Source: Bdellovibrionales bacterium (GTDB lineage Bacteria > Myxococcota > XYA12-FULL-58-9 > SYDY01). Taken from it: 64,000 nucleotides of DNA. Below, piece by piece: positions 1 through 8,202 of the stretch (position 1 is the first letter of the stretch; each line of letters opens with the position of its first letter). Position numbers and translations under genes: made by a program. Where the stretch lies: the NCBI GenBank assembly GCA_005801425.1, contig SYDY01000115.1, positions 1 through 64,000 on the forward strand, in the 5' to 3' direction. The notes under the pieces were generated by a model, which did no database searches, was not told the DNA's origin, and saw only the letters and a program-made list of their open reading frames with translations.

Positions 1-731
1 GTATGCACGCCCATCGGATCGATATTTTCAATGGAACAAATCACCACAACGTTGTCATTGAGATCGCGCATGACCTCAAGTTCGTATTCTTTCCATCCAA
101 GCAACGATTCATCGACCTGCACCTGAGTCGTCGGTGAAGCATCCAAACCACGTTGCATAATTTCCAAACACTCATCGCGATTGTACGCAATGCCACCACC
201 GCTTCCGCCCAACGTAAATGACGGACGGATCACCACGGGATAACCGCTCTCATCCGCAAATGCCATGCCATCTTCAAGCGTGTTCACAATGGCGCACTTA
301 GGTACTTCAAGACCGATATCTAACATCGCATCCCGAAATTCACTGCGATCTTCGGCAATGCGAATGGCTTCTGCACTCGCACCGATAAGCTTCACATTGT
401 ACTTTTCCAAAATACCGCGATTGGACAATTCGAGCGCAAGATTCAGCGCGGTTTGTCCACCTACCGTCGGCAGAATTGCATCCGGTTTTTCTTTGGCAAT
501 AATCGCTTCGGCATACTCAACAGTGAGCGGCTCGATGTATGTACGATCAGCCAATTCTGGATCAGTCATGATCGTCGCAGGATTGGAGTTGATCAAGATG
601 ACGAAAAAACCCTCATCCTTCAACGCTTTGATCGCCTGGGTTCCGGAATAATCAAATTCACATGCTTGGCCGATCACAATAGGACCTGAACCAATCACCA
701 TGATCCGCTGGATATCATTTCGACGTGGCAT
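1..731 (-). CDS. carB: Carbamoyl-phosphate synthase large subunit, N-terminal part (cut by window edge)
   Basis: This is the first ~243 residues of the large subunit, which makes carbamoyl phosphate for arginine and pyrimidine synthesis from bicarbonate, ATP and ammonia delivered by CarA. Reading leftward from ATG at 731, the protein opens [20 protein letters not shown], followed by [10 protein letters not shown], the ATP-grasp preamble typical of CarB. Further on come [23 protein letters not shown] and [12 protein letters not shown], all CarB hallmarks. The start codon lies 17 bases inside the end of carA, so the two subunits are probably translationally coupled. The remaining ~800 residues lie beyond the left edge. 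The plus-strand open frames across this stretch are shadows. Confidence 0.97.
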   Translation of the reverse strand, partial: MPRRNDIQRIMVIGSGPIVIGQACEFDYSGTQAIKALKDEGFFVILINSNPATIMTDPELADRTYIEPLTVEYAEAIIAKEKPDAILPTVGGQTALNLALELSNRGILEKYNVKLIGASAEAIRIAEDRSEFRDAMLDIGLEVPKCAIVNTLEDGMAFADESGYPVVIRPSFTLGGSGGGIAYNRDECLEIMQRGLDASPTTQVQVDESLLGWKEYELEVMRDLNDNVVVICSIENIDPMGVH

Positions 732-1869
732 AGCCTGCAACTCCTTCACGCATCATTATTGCAAATCGTTCAAACAAATGCCCTGCATCCTGGGGGCCAG
801 GAGCCGCTTCAGGATGGTATTGGATGCCAAACGCTGGCGCGTTTTTTAAGCGGATCCCCGCAACCGTATGGTCATTCAAATTAACATGGGTGACGTAGGC
901 CACCGCTGGATCCAATGTTGCAGGATCAATCGCAAAACCATGATTTTGCGCTGTGATATTTACTTTGCGTGTCGACAATTCCATCACCGGGTGATTGCCA
1001 CCACGATGCCCAAATTTAAGTTTGTAACTTTTGGCACCACAAGCAATCGCCAACAGCTGATGCCCCAAGCAAATGCCAAAAATAGGGACTTTTCCGATCA
1101 GCTTTTTGATGTTTGCGACAGCATATGTCACAGGTTCTGGATCCCCAGGACCGTTGGAGAGAAACACACCATCGGGTTTCATCGCCAACACCACTTCAGC
1201 CGTTGTATCTGCAGGAACAACCGTCACCTGACATCCCACATCCACCAAACGACGCAGAATATTGCGCTTCAAACCAAAATCATAAGCGACGACACGAAAT
1301 GTCGATGATGATGTGACCCTAAGGCCACCCGGTGCTGCTGCCAACACATCGCTTCCGCGTGTCCAAGCATACGACTCGCGGGTACTTACTACTTTGGCCA
1401 AATCGCATCCGGCCATCTCAGGTGATGAAAGTGCCTTCGCACGCAAAGATTCATCGGTTTCATCGGCGCTGCCAATATAACCGCGCATAGCACCTGCGGT
1501 ACGCAAGTGACGAACAAGGGCGCGGGTATCAAACCCTGACAGCCCCACCACACCGACTTCTTTTAAGTATTGCTGCAACGACATGCGATGACGCCAATTG
1601 CTCGCCATACGGCTGCACTCTTTCACGAGCATCGCCGTCAAATAGGATTTGGGAGATTCGAAATCTTCAGGAACAATGCCGTAATTGCCTATCATCGGAT
1701 AAGTCATCACAACCATTTGTTGGGCATATGAAGGATCACCCAAGATCTCCTGATAACCCATCATCGATGTGTTAAAAACAACTTCACCGGCAATATCGCG
1801 CTCAGCGCCAAAACGCTCGCCCGTAAATACCGTTCCATCTTCCAACACAAGCTTTGCGCGGCAGCCCAT
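715..1869 (-). CDS. carA: Carbamoyl-phosphate synthase small (glutamine amidotransferase) subunit
   Basis: CarA hydrolyses glutamine and passes ammonia to CarB. The 384-residue length is normal. The N-terminal CPSase small-chain domain begins with [17 protein letters not shown]. The C-terminal half is a class I amidotransferase with the nucleophile Cys in [10 protein letters not shown] and the His/Glu pair in [19 protein letters not shown] is also characteristic of CarA. The ATG at 1869 follows argH by 34 bases, and the 3' end overlaps carB. Its position after argH suggests co-expression with the arginine genes, so this enzyme is probably regulated with arginine although it also serves pyrimidines. 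Confidence 0.97.
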   Translation of the reverse strand: MGCRAKLVLEDGTVFTGERFGAERDIAGEVVFNTSMMGYQEILGDPSYAQQMVVMTYPMIGNYGIVPEDFESPKSYLTAMLVKECSRMASNWRHRMSLQQYLKEVGVVGLSGFDTRALVRHLRTAGAMRGYIGSADETDESLRAKALSSPEMAGCDLAKVVSTRESYAWTRGSDVLAAAPGGLRVTSSSTFRVVAYDFGLKRNILRRLVDVGCQVTVVPADTTAEVVLAMKPDGVFLSNGPGDPEPVTYAVANIKKLIGKVPIFGICLGHQLLAIACGAKSYKLKFGHRGGNHPVMELSTRKVNITAQNHGFAIDPATLDPAVAYVTHVNLNDHTVAGIRLKNAPAFGIQYHPEAAPGPQDAGHLFERFAIMMREGVAGYATSK

Positions 1870-1903
1870 GGTTTACCTCATCATCATCCGTACGTTGACA
1901 TCA

Positions 1904-3313
1904 TTACCCGTGCGTTACACTTAAGAGCACTTTGGCGCGTGTGATCTGTCTCTCCACAGCGATCCTTGCGGTTCCACCGATACTGTCACGGCGTTCCACG
2001 GCATCTTCATGAGAAAGCCCAGAGAGCATTTGCGCTGTGATCGGTGCCGGAAGCGAACATCCTGGATGCTGCGCCACATCCCGCAATCCAATGCCATGCG
2101 CACGCGCTTGCGCCGCAATATTTGCAACCACGCTATGCGCATCACGAAATGGGATCCCTTGCACAACAAGAAGATCTGCAATTTCAGTGGCCAACAGATC
2201 GTCACTCAAGGCTGCAAGTAAACGCGGATGATTGAACACAATACCCGCAATGGCAGCGCTCATGGCCTGCACACCCGTTGCAGCAAGCCATGTAGAACGC
2301 CACACAGGGGGTTTGTCTTCTTGCAAGTCGCGCTGATATCCAAGCGCAAGACCCTTCACCAACGTCAGTAAACTTACCAAATCACCGATACCACCTGCAC
2401 ATCGCCCACGCACAAGTTCTACGAGATCCGGATTTTTTTTGTTGGGCATCAAACTTGAGCCTGTCGCAAGTGAATCAGGCCACGTGATAAATCCGTACTC
2501 AGCCGAACTAAACAACGAAAGCTCTTCGGCAAAACGCGACAAATGAACATTTAACATCGTGCATGCAAACACGGCTTCAACCGCAAAATCGCGATCACCG
2601 ACCGTATCAATGCTATTTTGCGTCACGCTTTCAAAGCCAAGTTCATCGGCGATCCATTCGCGATCAATACCAAAGGGATGACCGCTGATGGCACCAACAC
2701 CCAAAGGCGATTCCAGTGCACGCGCACGCGCTTGCAGCAAGCGTTCAATATCGCGTTGCAGCGGCCAAAACATCGACATACACCAGTGTGCCAAACGCAC
2801 CGGTTGTGCACGTTGCAAATGCGTATACGCAGGCATTAACGTGTCCATATCGGCCGATGCACGATTCACAATTTCAGATTGCAGCGTTCGAACATCATCA
2901 AGAATGCCCGTAAGCCTATCAGCCACCGTCATACGAAAAGCGGTATTCACCTGATCATTGCGACTTCTTCCAGTATGCAATTTTTTTGCAACATCGCCCA
3001 AACGCGCCGTGAGCTCGGCTTCGATGGCGGTATGAATATCTTCTGCATTTGCATCGGGGATCCACGCACCCGATTGAAAATCGGCAAGCAATGCAGCAAG
3101 CCCTGTGTCCAACTCGGATGCTTCAAGATCCGAAAGAACACCACATTGTGCAAGCGCGCGCGCGTAAACACCGGAAGCAATTAAATCAGCAATGGCGAGG
3201 GGTAAATCTTGGGTCATGGAGAAAGAAATGCGTTGAAGTGCTGGGTGCATGTTTTCGGAAAAACCACCCCCCCAAAGTGCTTTTCCGCCATCGCTATGTT
3301 CGCCAGATGTCAC
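1904..3313 (-). CDS. argH: Argininosuccinate lyase
   Basis: Splits argininosuccinate into arginine and fumarate, the last step of arginine synthesis. The protein has 469 residues. HTGRSRNDQVNTAFRM, AYTHLQRAQPVRLAHW and the signature loop TGSSLMPNKKNPDLVELVRG (with the catalytic Ser) place it in the fumarase/aspartase superfamily as ArgH. The start is GTG at 3313, preceded by GAGGTG; it gives the expected KALWGGGFS N-terminus, though most family members read WGGRF. The following segment (SENMHPALQRISFSMTQDL) is less conserved than usual. It begins 16 bases after argD, in the same operon. Confidence 0.95.
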   Translation of the reverse strand: MTSGEHSDGGKALWGGGFSENMHPALQRISFSMTQDLPLAIADLIASGVYARALAQCGVLSDLEASELDTGLAALLADFQSGAWIPDANAEDIHTAIEAELTARLGDVAKKLHTGRSRNDQVNTAFRMTVADRLTGILDDVRTLQSEIVNRASADMDTLMPAYTHLQRAQPVRLAHWCMSMFWPLQRDIERLLQARARALESPLGVGAISGHPFGIDREWIADELGFESVTQNSIDTVGDRDFAVEAVFACTMLNVHLSRFAEELSLFSSAEYGFITWPDSLATGSSLMPNKKNPDLVELVRGRCAGGIGDLVSLLTLVKGLALGYQRDLQEDKPPVWRSTWLAATGVQAMSAAIAGIVFNHPRLLAALSDDLLATEIADLLVVQGIPFRDAHSVVANIAAQARAHGIGLRDVAQHPGCSLPAPITAQMLSGLSHEDAVERRDSIGGTARIAVERQITRAKVLLSVTHG

Positions 3314-3329
3314 GCTTCACCTCGCTTTT

Positions 3330-4499
3330 TTACATCGTCTCTAGAATCGCCAAGGCCTCATCAATTTCTTCACGGGTACAATTCAGAGGCGGCAAAATTC
3401 GCACCGCATCATTGCCAGCACGTGTAAGCAACAAACCTCGCTCTGCCGCAAGCTGCACCACCGATGCCGGTGTCAGCTTTTCAGGATCTCGAATAACCAA
3501 TGCCCGCATTAAGCCGAGGCCGCGTTGATCCATGAAGCTAGAACCACGAGATGCAATCGCTTGCAAGCCCTCTTCAAGATATTGCCCATGAGATTGCACA
3601 TTGGCCAAAAATTCTGGTGTGGAAATCAGCTCGAATACCTTACACCCCACCGCCGTGGTCAAGGGCCCGCCGGCAAACGTGGAACCATGAAATCCTGGCT
3701 TCAGCAGCCGCGAGACCTTCTCATTGGCCAAAATAGCGCCCAGTGGCAAGCCACCTGCCAACGGCTTTGCCAGTGCCATCAAATCAGGGATCACACCCGA
3801 ATGTTCGTATGCAAACATTTTGCCCGTGCGTCCCATCCCACATTGGATCTCATCAAACACCAACAGTGCGTCATGGCGGTCACATAAAGCCCGAAGCCCT
3901 TGCAAAAATTCATGGGTTGCAACGTGCACACCACCTTCGCCCTGAATGGGTTCGACAAAGATCGCGCAAACATCGTCGTCCATGAGCGCTGCGACAGTCT
4001 CAAGTTGATTAAATTCAGCAAATAAAACATCCGAAAGAAGTTCACCAAACGGCTCGCGATAGGCGGGCTGATAGGTAATCGACACCGCACCGGTCGTGCG
4101 CCCGTGAAAGCCGCCTTTGAATGCAATGATCTTCTTTTTGCTAACTCGCTGCGTGTGGCCATGCAAACGCACAAATTTGAGCGCGGCCTCAATAGATTCG
4201 GTGCCACTGTTTGTAAACCACAAGCGATGAGCAAATGAAGCTGTTTTAAGCATTTCAGCCAAACGCACCACGGGTTCTGTGACATAAAGATTGGAGCAAT
4301 GAACAAGCGTTGCCGCCTGTTCTGCAATCACTTGGGTGACCGCAGGATGGGAATGTCCAAGGGCGAGCACAGCGATGCCCGATGTAAAATCAAGATAGCG
4401 CTTGCCGTGATCATCCCAAACATATGAGCCAGCACCACGCACAAGCATGGTACGCGGAAGTGCTAAAATAGGTAAAAAGAGTTCAGATTCAGAGGCCAC
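3330..4499 (-). CDS. argD: Acetylornithine aminotransferase
   Basis: Class III PLP aminotransferase that converts N-acetylglutamate semialdehyde to N-acetylornithine (may also serve lysine synthesis). The chosen start is GTG at 4499, giving 389 residues (VASESELFLPILALPRTMLV), the normal family length. It is preceded at 7 bases by GGGAG and overlaps the end of argB by 11 bases. The open frame continues upstream to 4691, but that extension lies wholly inside argB and has no family-like sequence. Motifs include YLDFTSGIAVLALGHSHP, FTNSGTESIEAALK, FKGGFHGRTTGAVS and LLVFDEIQCGMGRTGK, where the Asp binds the PLP pyridine nitrogen; the PLP lysine is in DLMALAKPLAGG. Confidence 0.95.
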   Translation of the reverse strand: MASESELFLPILALPRTMLVRGAGSYVWDDHGKRYLDFTSGIAVLALGHSHPAVTQVIAEQAATLVHCSNLYVTEPVVRLAEMLKTASFAHRLWFTNSGTESIEAALKFVRLHGHTQRVSKKKIIAFKGGFHGRTTGAVSITYQPAYREPFGELLSDVLFAEFNQLETVAALMDDDVCAIFVEPIQGEGGVHVATHEFLQGLRALCDRHDALLVFDEIQCGMGRTGKMFAYEHSGVIPDLMALAKPLAGGLPLGAILANEKVSRLLKPGFHGSTFAGGPLTTAVGCKVFELISTPEFLANVQSHGQYLEEGLQAIASRGSSFMDQRGLGLMRALVIRDPEKLTPASVVQLAAERGLLLTRAGNDAVRILPPLNCTREEIDEALAILETM

Positions 4500-5331
4500 C
4501 TTTGATCTCCCGCAAGAGCGGCCGCACATTCGATGGACGAAGACGGCGGGCGCGAATACTCGTCCCCCCAATAGCATCGAGAGGTTCCCCTTCAAACCCC
4601 GCAATGCGCACTTCGTCAACACCCAATGCAGTCGCAGCTTGGGAAGATCGCAGTTTTGGTACCATTCCGCCGGTAATTTCTCCGGCAGCAATCAGATCTT
4701 CGATATCAGCATCCCAAATTTCGCACTGAACTTCGCCTGCAACACGCACACCCGGCACATCGGACAGCAAAAGCAAACGCTCTGCTTCCAAAGCCGCTGC
4801 CACGGCGCAGGCCAATTCATCGGCATTGACGTTCACCGGCAATCCATCGGCCGCCATGCACACCGATGAGATCACAGGAATAAAATCGGCCGCAAGCAAC
4901 GTTTCTAAAAGTTCGGTGTGTACACGTGTTGGCGTCCCAACAGCACCGAGGCTTGCTATGCGCTCACATGTCACCATGCGTGCATCACAACCGGACATTC
5001 CGACAGCATGAGCACCCTCTTGCAGCAAAGCGCGCACGACCATCGGATTGACCATACCATTCAAGGCCATTTCAACGATTGCCATTTCTTCAGGTGGCGT
5101 AAATCTTCGGCCCTCTACAAACTTGGCTTCGATCCCAAATTTTTCCTGCAAAGCGGTAACCTGCGCACCGCCTCCATGGATAACCACCAAAGGGCGCTCT
5201 GCGTCGGCACATGCACGGGCCAATTGCGCAAGAATGGAGGGATCGTCCACCAGACGACCGCCCACTTTAACGACCCATGGACGTGGCTTTCGCGTGCCCT
5301 TGGAGAAATTATCGAGATTGTAAACGCTCAT
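4489..5331 (-). CDS. argB: Acetylglutamate kinase
   Basis: Phosphorylates N-acetylglutamate, the second step of arginine synthesis. It belongs to the amino-acid kinase fold: PWVVKVGGRLVDD, PLVVIHGGGAQV (glycine-rich phosphate loop), VNVNADELACAVAAALEAE and LLLLSDVPGV, with AGEITGGMVPKL near the C-terminus. ATG at 5331 gives 280 residues starting MSVYNLDNF. The frame stays open to an upstream ATG at 5385, but that extension is encoded by a GTAGGGGCGG-type palindrome at the end of argC, so the shorter form is more likely; neither start has a strong ribosome-binding site. The 3' end overlaps argD by 11 bases. Confidence 0.93.
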   Translation of the reverse strand: MSVYNLDNFSKGTRKPRPWVVKVGGRLVDDPSILAQLARACADAERPLVVIHGGGAQVTALQEKFGIEAKFVEGRRFTPPEEMAIVEMALNGMVNPMVVRALLQEGAHAVGMSGCDARMVTCERIASLGAVGTPTRVHTELLETLLAADFIPVISSVCMAADGLPVNVNADELACAVAAALEAERLLLLSDVPGVRVAGEVQCEIWDADIEDLIAAGEITGGMVPKLRSSQAATALGVDEVRIAGFEGEPLDAIGGTSIRARRLRPSNVRPLLREIKGGL

Positions 5332-5350
5332 TGAAAATGCCAATCGCACG

Positions 5351-5373
5351 GCCGGTTCGCAAACCGCCCCTAC
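5351..5373 (-). repeat. Short GTAGGGGCGG-type palindrome at the argC 3' end
   Basis: On the minus strand this reads GTAGGGGCGGTTTGCGAACC, then GGCC. CGGTT and AACCG pair around a TGCG loop. The TAG inside the repeat is the argC stop codon. Related palindromes occur at 28320-28344 and 35571-35602. This copy is partly decayed: the right arm lacks the full CGCCCC. Confidence 0.6.
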
Positions 5374-6467
5374 ACAAATGTCCATGCATCACGAGACAGC
5401 CCCAGATCTTCGGGCCAGCCTTCGCTTGCGTTCCAATTTTGTACGGCTTGTCCAGCCGCACCTTTCAGCAAATTATCGATGACTGAATACACCTGCAGCA
5501 TGCGTCCACCGTCCACCACGCGCACTGCGATATCGCAACGATTGGAGCCACGAACATACCGCGTATGCGGTAATTTCTCGCCCGACAACACACGCACAAA
5601 TGCCGCATCACCATAACACTCGGAATAAATCCCATGTGCATCGGCCTGGGAAATTGGGCCAGTAAGTGGAATCGAAATCATCGCGAGGATCCCACGTGCT
5701 GTAGGTACCAACACCGGGTTAAAAACCAATGAAAACGATGGCACACCCGTATGGCGTGCTATGGTTTCTTCAATTTCACCACGATGTTGATGCACTTCAC
5801 CCACTTTGTACGGTCCCAGATCACCCGAAGACTCGACAAAATGTGTTTCCAATTTTGCCACACGCCCCGCTCCGGTCACCCCAGACATGGCATTGATAAC
5901 AATTGCGCCGCCAGACCAAAGTCCCGCTTGCGCAATGGGCAAAATACCAAGCAACGACGCTGTAGGATAACAGCCCGGATTGGCAATCAAACGTGCATTG
6001 GCAAGTTCATCGCTTGCCCATTCGGTAAGTCCATAAACCGCTTGCGGCAACAAGGCTTCATCCGGATGAGCAAGATTGTAAAAACGCGGGTATGCGCCCT
6101 CAGCATGCAAACGAAAATCCGCAGAGAGATCAATCACACGCATGCCTGCATCAAGAAATGCTCTGGCACGCGATGCAAAAGCCCCATGGGGAAGTGCCGC
6201 AAAGACCACATCGACCCCTTGTGATTTCCACCACAAAGGGTCTTCCTGGGCAGTGAATGCAAGATCGATGGAATCAAGTTCAGGAAATGCTTCCGAAACA
6301 GGACGTTCCGCGAAACTTCGCGATCCAACTGCCAACAACGTTGCTTGAGGGTGCCTTCTAAGGATCCGGACCGCTTCACAGCCTACATAGCCGCTGGCGC
6401 CGATCACGCCGACCCCAACAGTACTAGACCGGCTCAAGCATGCATTGATTGTTTTTGGCTGAGTCAT
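5370..6467 (-). CDS. argC: N-acetyl-gamma-glutamyl-phosphate reductase
   Basis: Reduces N-acetylglutamyl-5-phosphate to the semialdehyde with NADPH. VGVGVIGASGYVGCEAVRIL is the N-terminal Rossmann motif, and ANPGCYPTASLLGILPI holds the catalytic Cys. HRGEIEETIARH is also family-typical. ATG at 6467 gives 365 residues; an in-frame TTG at 6491 is a weaker alternative. The first 14 codons (MTQPKTINACLSRS) come from a 161-bp palindromic repeat (6426-6586) whose second copy near 43700 would encode a closely related MTQPKAINECLKRS. No alternative start exists between the repeat edge and the Rossmann strand, so the repeat appears to provide the functional start. argC follows argR. Confidence 0.94.
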   Translation of the reverse strand: MTQPKTINACLSRSSTVGVGVIGASGYVGCEAVRILRRHPQATLLAVGSRSFAERPVSEAFPELDSIDLAFTAQEDPLWWKSQGVDVVFAALPHGAFASRARAFLDAGMRVIDLSADFRLHAEGAYPRFYNLAHPDEALLPQAVYGLTEWASDELANARLIANPGCYPTASLLGILPIAQAGLWSGGAIVINAMSGVTGAGRVAKLETHFVESSGDLGPYKVGEVHQHRGEIEETIARHTGVPSFSLVFNPVLVPTARGILAMISIPLTGPISQADAHGIYSECYGDAAFVRVLSGEKLPHTRYVRGSNRCDIAVRVVDGGRMLQVYSVIDNLLKGAAGQAVQNWNASEGWPEDLGLSRDAWTFV

Positions 6468-6586
6468 TTCGTTTTTCTCTTCGTCGCTCAAGCTCGGTAT
6501 ATATCACATATAGCCTCGCTTTCGCTCCTCGATAAGAACGAAAGCACCTGCGCCAAAACTCAATCAATGCATATGTAAGCCGGTCT
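6426..6586. repeat. 161-bp palindromic repeat element, copy A (argR-argC junction)
   Basis: Imperfect inverted repeat spanning nearly the whole argR-argC junction. Its ends are AGACCGGCT (6426-6434) and AGCCGGTCT (6578-6586), a perfect 9-bp pair. Inside lies a perfect 11-bp pair, TGCATTGATTG (6441-6451) and CAATCAATGCA (6561-6571), then TTTTGGC/GCCAAAA, TTTCGTT/AACGAAA, and an AT-rich centre near 6500. It aligns without gaps to 43695-43855 with 26 mismatches. Length and shape resemble a MITE or a Rickettsia-type palindromic element; there is no transposase here. It contains the argC start codon. Confidence 0.9.
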
Positions 6587-6594
6587 GCAAGTTA

Positions 6595-7092
6595 TCATGC
6601 GGACGCACCGACGATTTGATTCAATCGGTTACGAACACGCTCTGCTTCAATGGTGCTTGCTGTCACGACCATGACAGTATCGTCACCCGAAACCGTACCA
6701 GCCACACCTTCAACATCCATGTCGTCGAGTGCACGGGCCACGCCCTTTGCAGCACCGCGGGGTGTGCGCACCAAAACCAAATTACCCACGCATTTTACTT
6801 CACGCACAAATGCACCTAGCGATCCCGACGTCATACTCGTCTCCTCTGTTTCCACTGAATGATTAGGAAGAACATACACGTAGCCGTGATCCGCAGCCGG
6901 CACTTTGCCAATGCCTAACGCTTTGAGATCGCGCGACAGCGTCGCTTGGGTCACATTGAACCCACGCTGCGATAAATGATCCGCCAATTCAGCTTGGCTG
7001 CTCACCTGCTGTGACGCGATCAGATCAACCATCGTTGTTCGTCGCGTTACTGCCCGAGCACCATCACGTCTATTATCTAGATTTGTTTCCAT
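6595..7092 (-). CDS. argR: Arginine repressor ArgR
   Basis: Arginine-responsive regulator of arginine metabolism, 165 residues from ATG at 7092, preceded by GTGGGA (an in-frame GTG at 7107 is less likely). The N-terminal winged-helix DNA-binding domain covers roughly residues 17-75 (VSSQAELADHL, VTQATLSRDLKALGI; the SR pair in the recognition helix is diagnostic). The C-terminal domain has GNLVLVRTPRGAAKGVARAL and VEGVAGTVSGDDTVMVV, where GTxxGDDT contributes the arginine-binding Asp residues. It is the first gene of the cluster and probably regulates it. The 156-base gap upstream (7093-7248) is AT-rich, but I could not find a convincing ARG box. Confidence 0.95.
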   Translation of the reverse strand: METNLDNRRDGARAVTRRTTMVDLIASQQVSSQAELADHLSQRGFNVTQATLSRDLKALGIGKVPAADHGYVYVLPNHSVETEETSMTSGSLGAFVREVKCVGNLVLVRTPRGAAKGVARALDDMDVEGVAGTVSGDDTVMVVTASTIEAERVRNRLNQIVGASA

Positions 7093-7248
7093 TCTATTTA
7101 ATCCCACAGGAAAATCGTGCAGGCTTGTCGAAGGCCCACACTCTATTCAAAACAAATCCGTCGTTGAGTACTGTATGATTATCGTCGCGAAGTATAAAAT
7201 GTTGTCTGAATATACAGGATATATTTACAAAGAAAGTAACACAAAAAC

Positions 7249-7818
7249 TTACATAGTTACTGCCATGACACCGAGAAACACCAGCCAGCTTAGATCCATA
7301 AAGTGCCAATACCATGCACAAGGGCCAATCCAGACAGAAAAATGTGAGTTTTTTCCATACACACGCCACAAGATCAGCGTTCCCAGAACACCTGCAATCA
7401 CATGCAAAGCGTGAAGGCCGGTAAGCATGTAAAATGTAAACGCCACCATGTTTTTGGCGGCCGGCGACAGCAAGCGTGCAGTAAGAAGCATCCAAGCCAG
7501 GGCCTGAACTAGCAAAAAAGCGATACCGAGCAGAACCAAGCGCAGCAAACCTCTCTGCAGGACGCCTGAGCTTTTACCTGCACGCTCTGCGGTAGAAAGC
7601 TTGGCTGCTGCCAGGCTACCGCAGAGTAAAATACCGGTCGCCACATAGACCGGCCACGGCAATCCACCGCCCTCACCAAGATGCCACGCACCCTTGGAAA
7701 TATTCCAAACAACAGCATAGCTGATCAGAGCAGTAATAAAGAAAATCGAGAATGAAACGATGGTAATGGCCATCGCCAAACGAGCACTGCGACGCTGTGG
7801 GATTAAATTACTTTCCAT
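7249..7818 (-). CDS. Second heme-copper oxidase subunit III-like protein
   Basis: Membrane protein of 189 residues in the cytochrome oxidase subunit III family, shorter than the canonical subunit encoded at 8203-8916. About five membrane spans are visible. The C-terminal half has the subunit III pattern FTFYMLTGLHALHVIAGVLG, then WYWHFMDLSWLVFLGVM. The ATG at 7818 overlaps the end of ctaF by 11 bases. It is the last gene of the respiratory operon. Two subunit III-type proteins in one operon may reflect a split or duplicated subunit; whether both enter the same oxidase cannot be told from sequence. Confidence 0.85.
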   Translation of the reverse strand: MESNLIPQRRSARLAMAITIVSFSIFFITALISYAVVWNISKGAWHLGEGGGLPWPVYVATGILLCGSLAAAKLSTAERAGKSSGVLQRGLLRLVLLGIAFLLVQALAWMLLTARLLSPAAKNMVAFTFYMLTGLHALHVIAGVLGTLILWRVYGKNSHFSVWIGPCAWYWHFMDLSWLVFLGVMAVTM

Positions 7819-8191
7819 GGTCCGCAGCGGACCCCTCAGTAGGAACCTTTGCTTTCAAGGTTTCATGCCATTGAATAGTATCTTGATATTCAGAGGTATC
7901 CAACAATGCAAATCCCAGGAATAATCCCATAAAAATAATGGACGCGAAAAATGCCACACGAATAAAACCACCATCGTAAGCAAGGTGCATGAAGTAGGCT
8001 GCGACCAGCCCTGCTTTGATGGTGGCAATCATCATAGCAATCATGATGTTCATGCTACCGAGATCAATTGACCGCACCACGACCGTGACAACGGTCAACA
8101 CAAGAAGTGCGATAAATGTCCCCATCAGCGTACTTATAGGGGCTATATGCGCATGGGTCGCGCCGGGTGTCTCATTGTCATGCGAAGACAT
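7808..8191 (-). CDS. ctaF: Cytochrome c oxidase subunit IV-type membrane protein
   Basis: Small oxidase accessory subunit, 127 residues, with three predicted membrane helices (STLMGTFIALLVLTVVTVVV, MIAMMIATIKAGLVAAYFMH, VAFFASIIFMGLFLGFALLD). The AxxKAxLVxxYFMHL pattern is typical of bacterial subunit IV (CtaF/CyoD-like). ATG at 8191 is chosen because AGGAG lies 9 bases upstream; a longer frame would overlap ctaE. The N-terminus is His-rich and cytoplasmic. It sits between the two subunit III genes. Confidence 0.85.
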   Translation of the reverse strand: MSSHDNETPGATHAHIAPISTLMGTFIALLVLTVVTVVVRSIDLGSMNIMIAMMIATIKAGLVAAYFMHLAYDGGFIRVAFFASIIFMGLFLGFALLDTSEYQDTIQWHETLKAKVPTEGSAADHGK

Positions 8192-8202
8192 AACACGCAC
8201 TC

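Noticed and set aside
868-1308. Long plus-strand frames opposite carA and many other genes
   Set aside because: Shadows of well-supported minus-strand genes; their translations have no family resemblance.
4500-4691. N-terminal extension of ArgD by 64 residues
   Set aside because: It is wholly antiphase within argB, has no family similarity, and GTG 4499 has a good ribosome-binding site.
7093-7248. ARG box upstream of argR (CTGAATATACAG near 7206)
   Set aside because: Only a partial match to the TGAAT-N4-ATTCA consensus; not strong enough to list as an operator.
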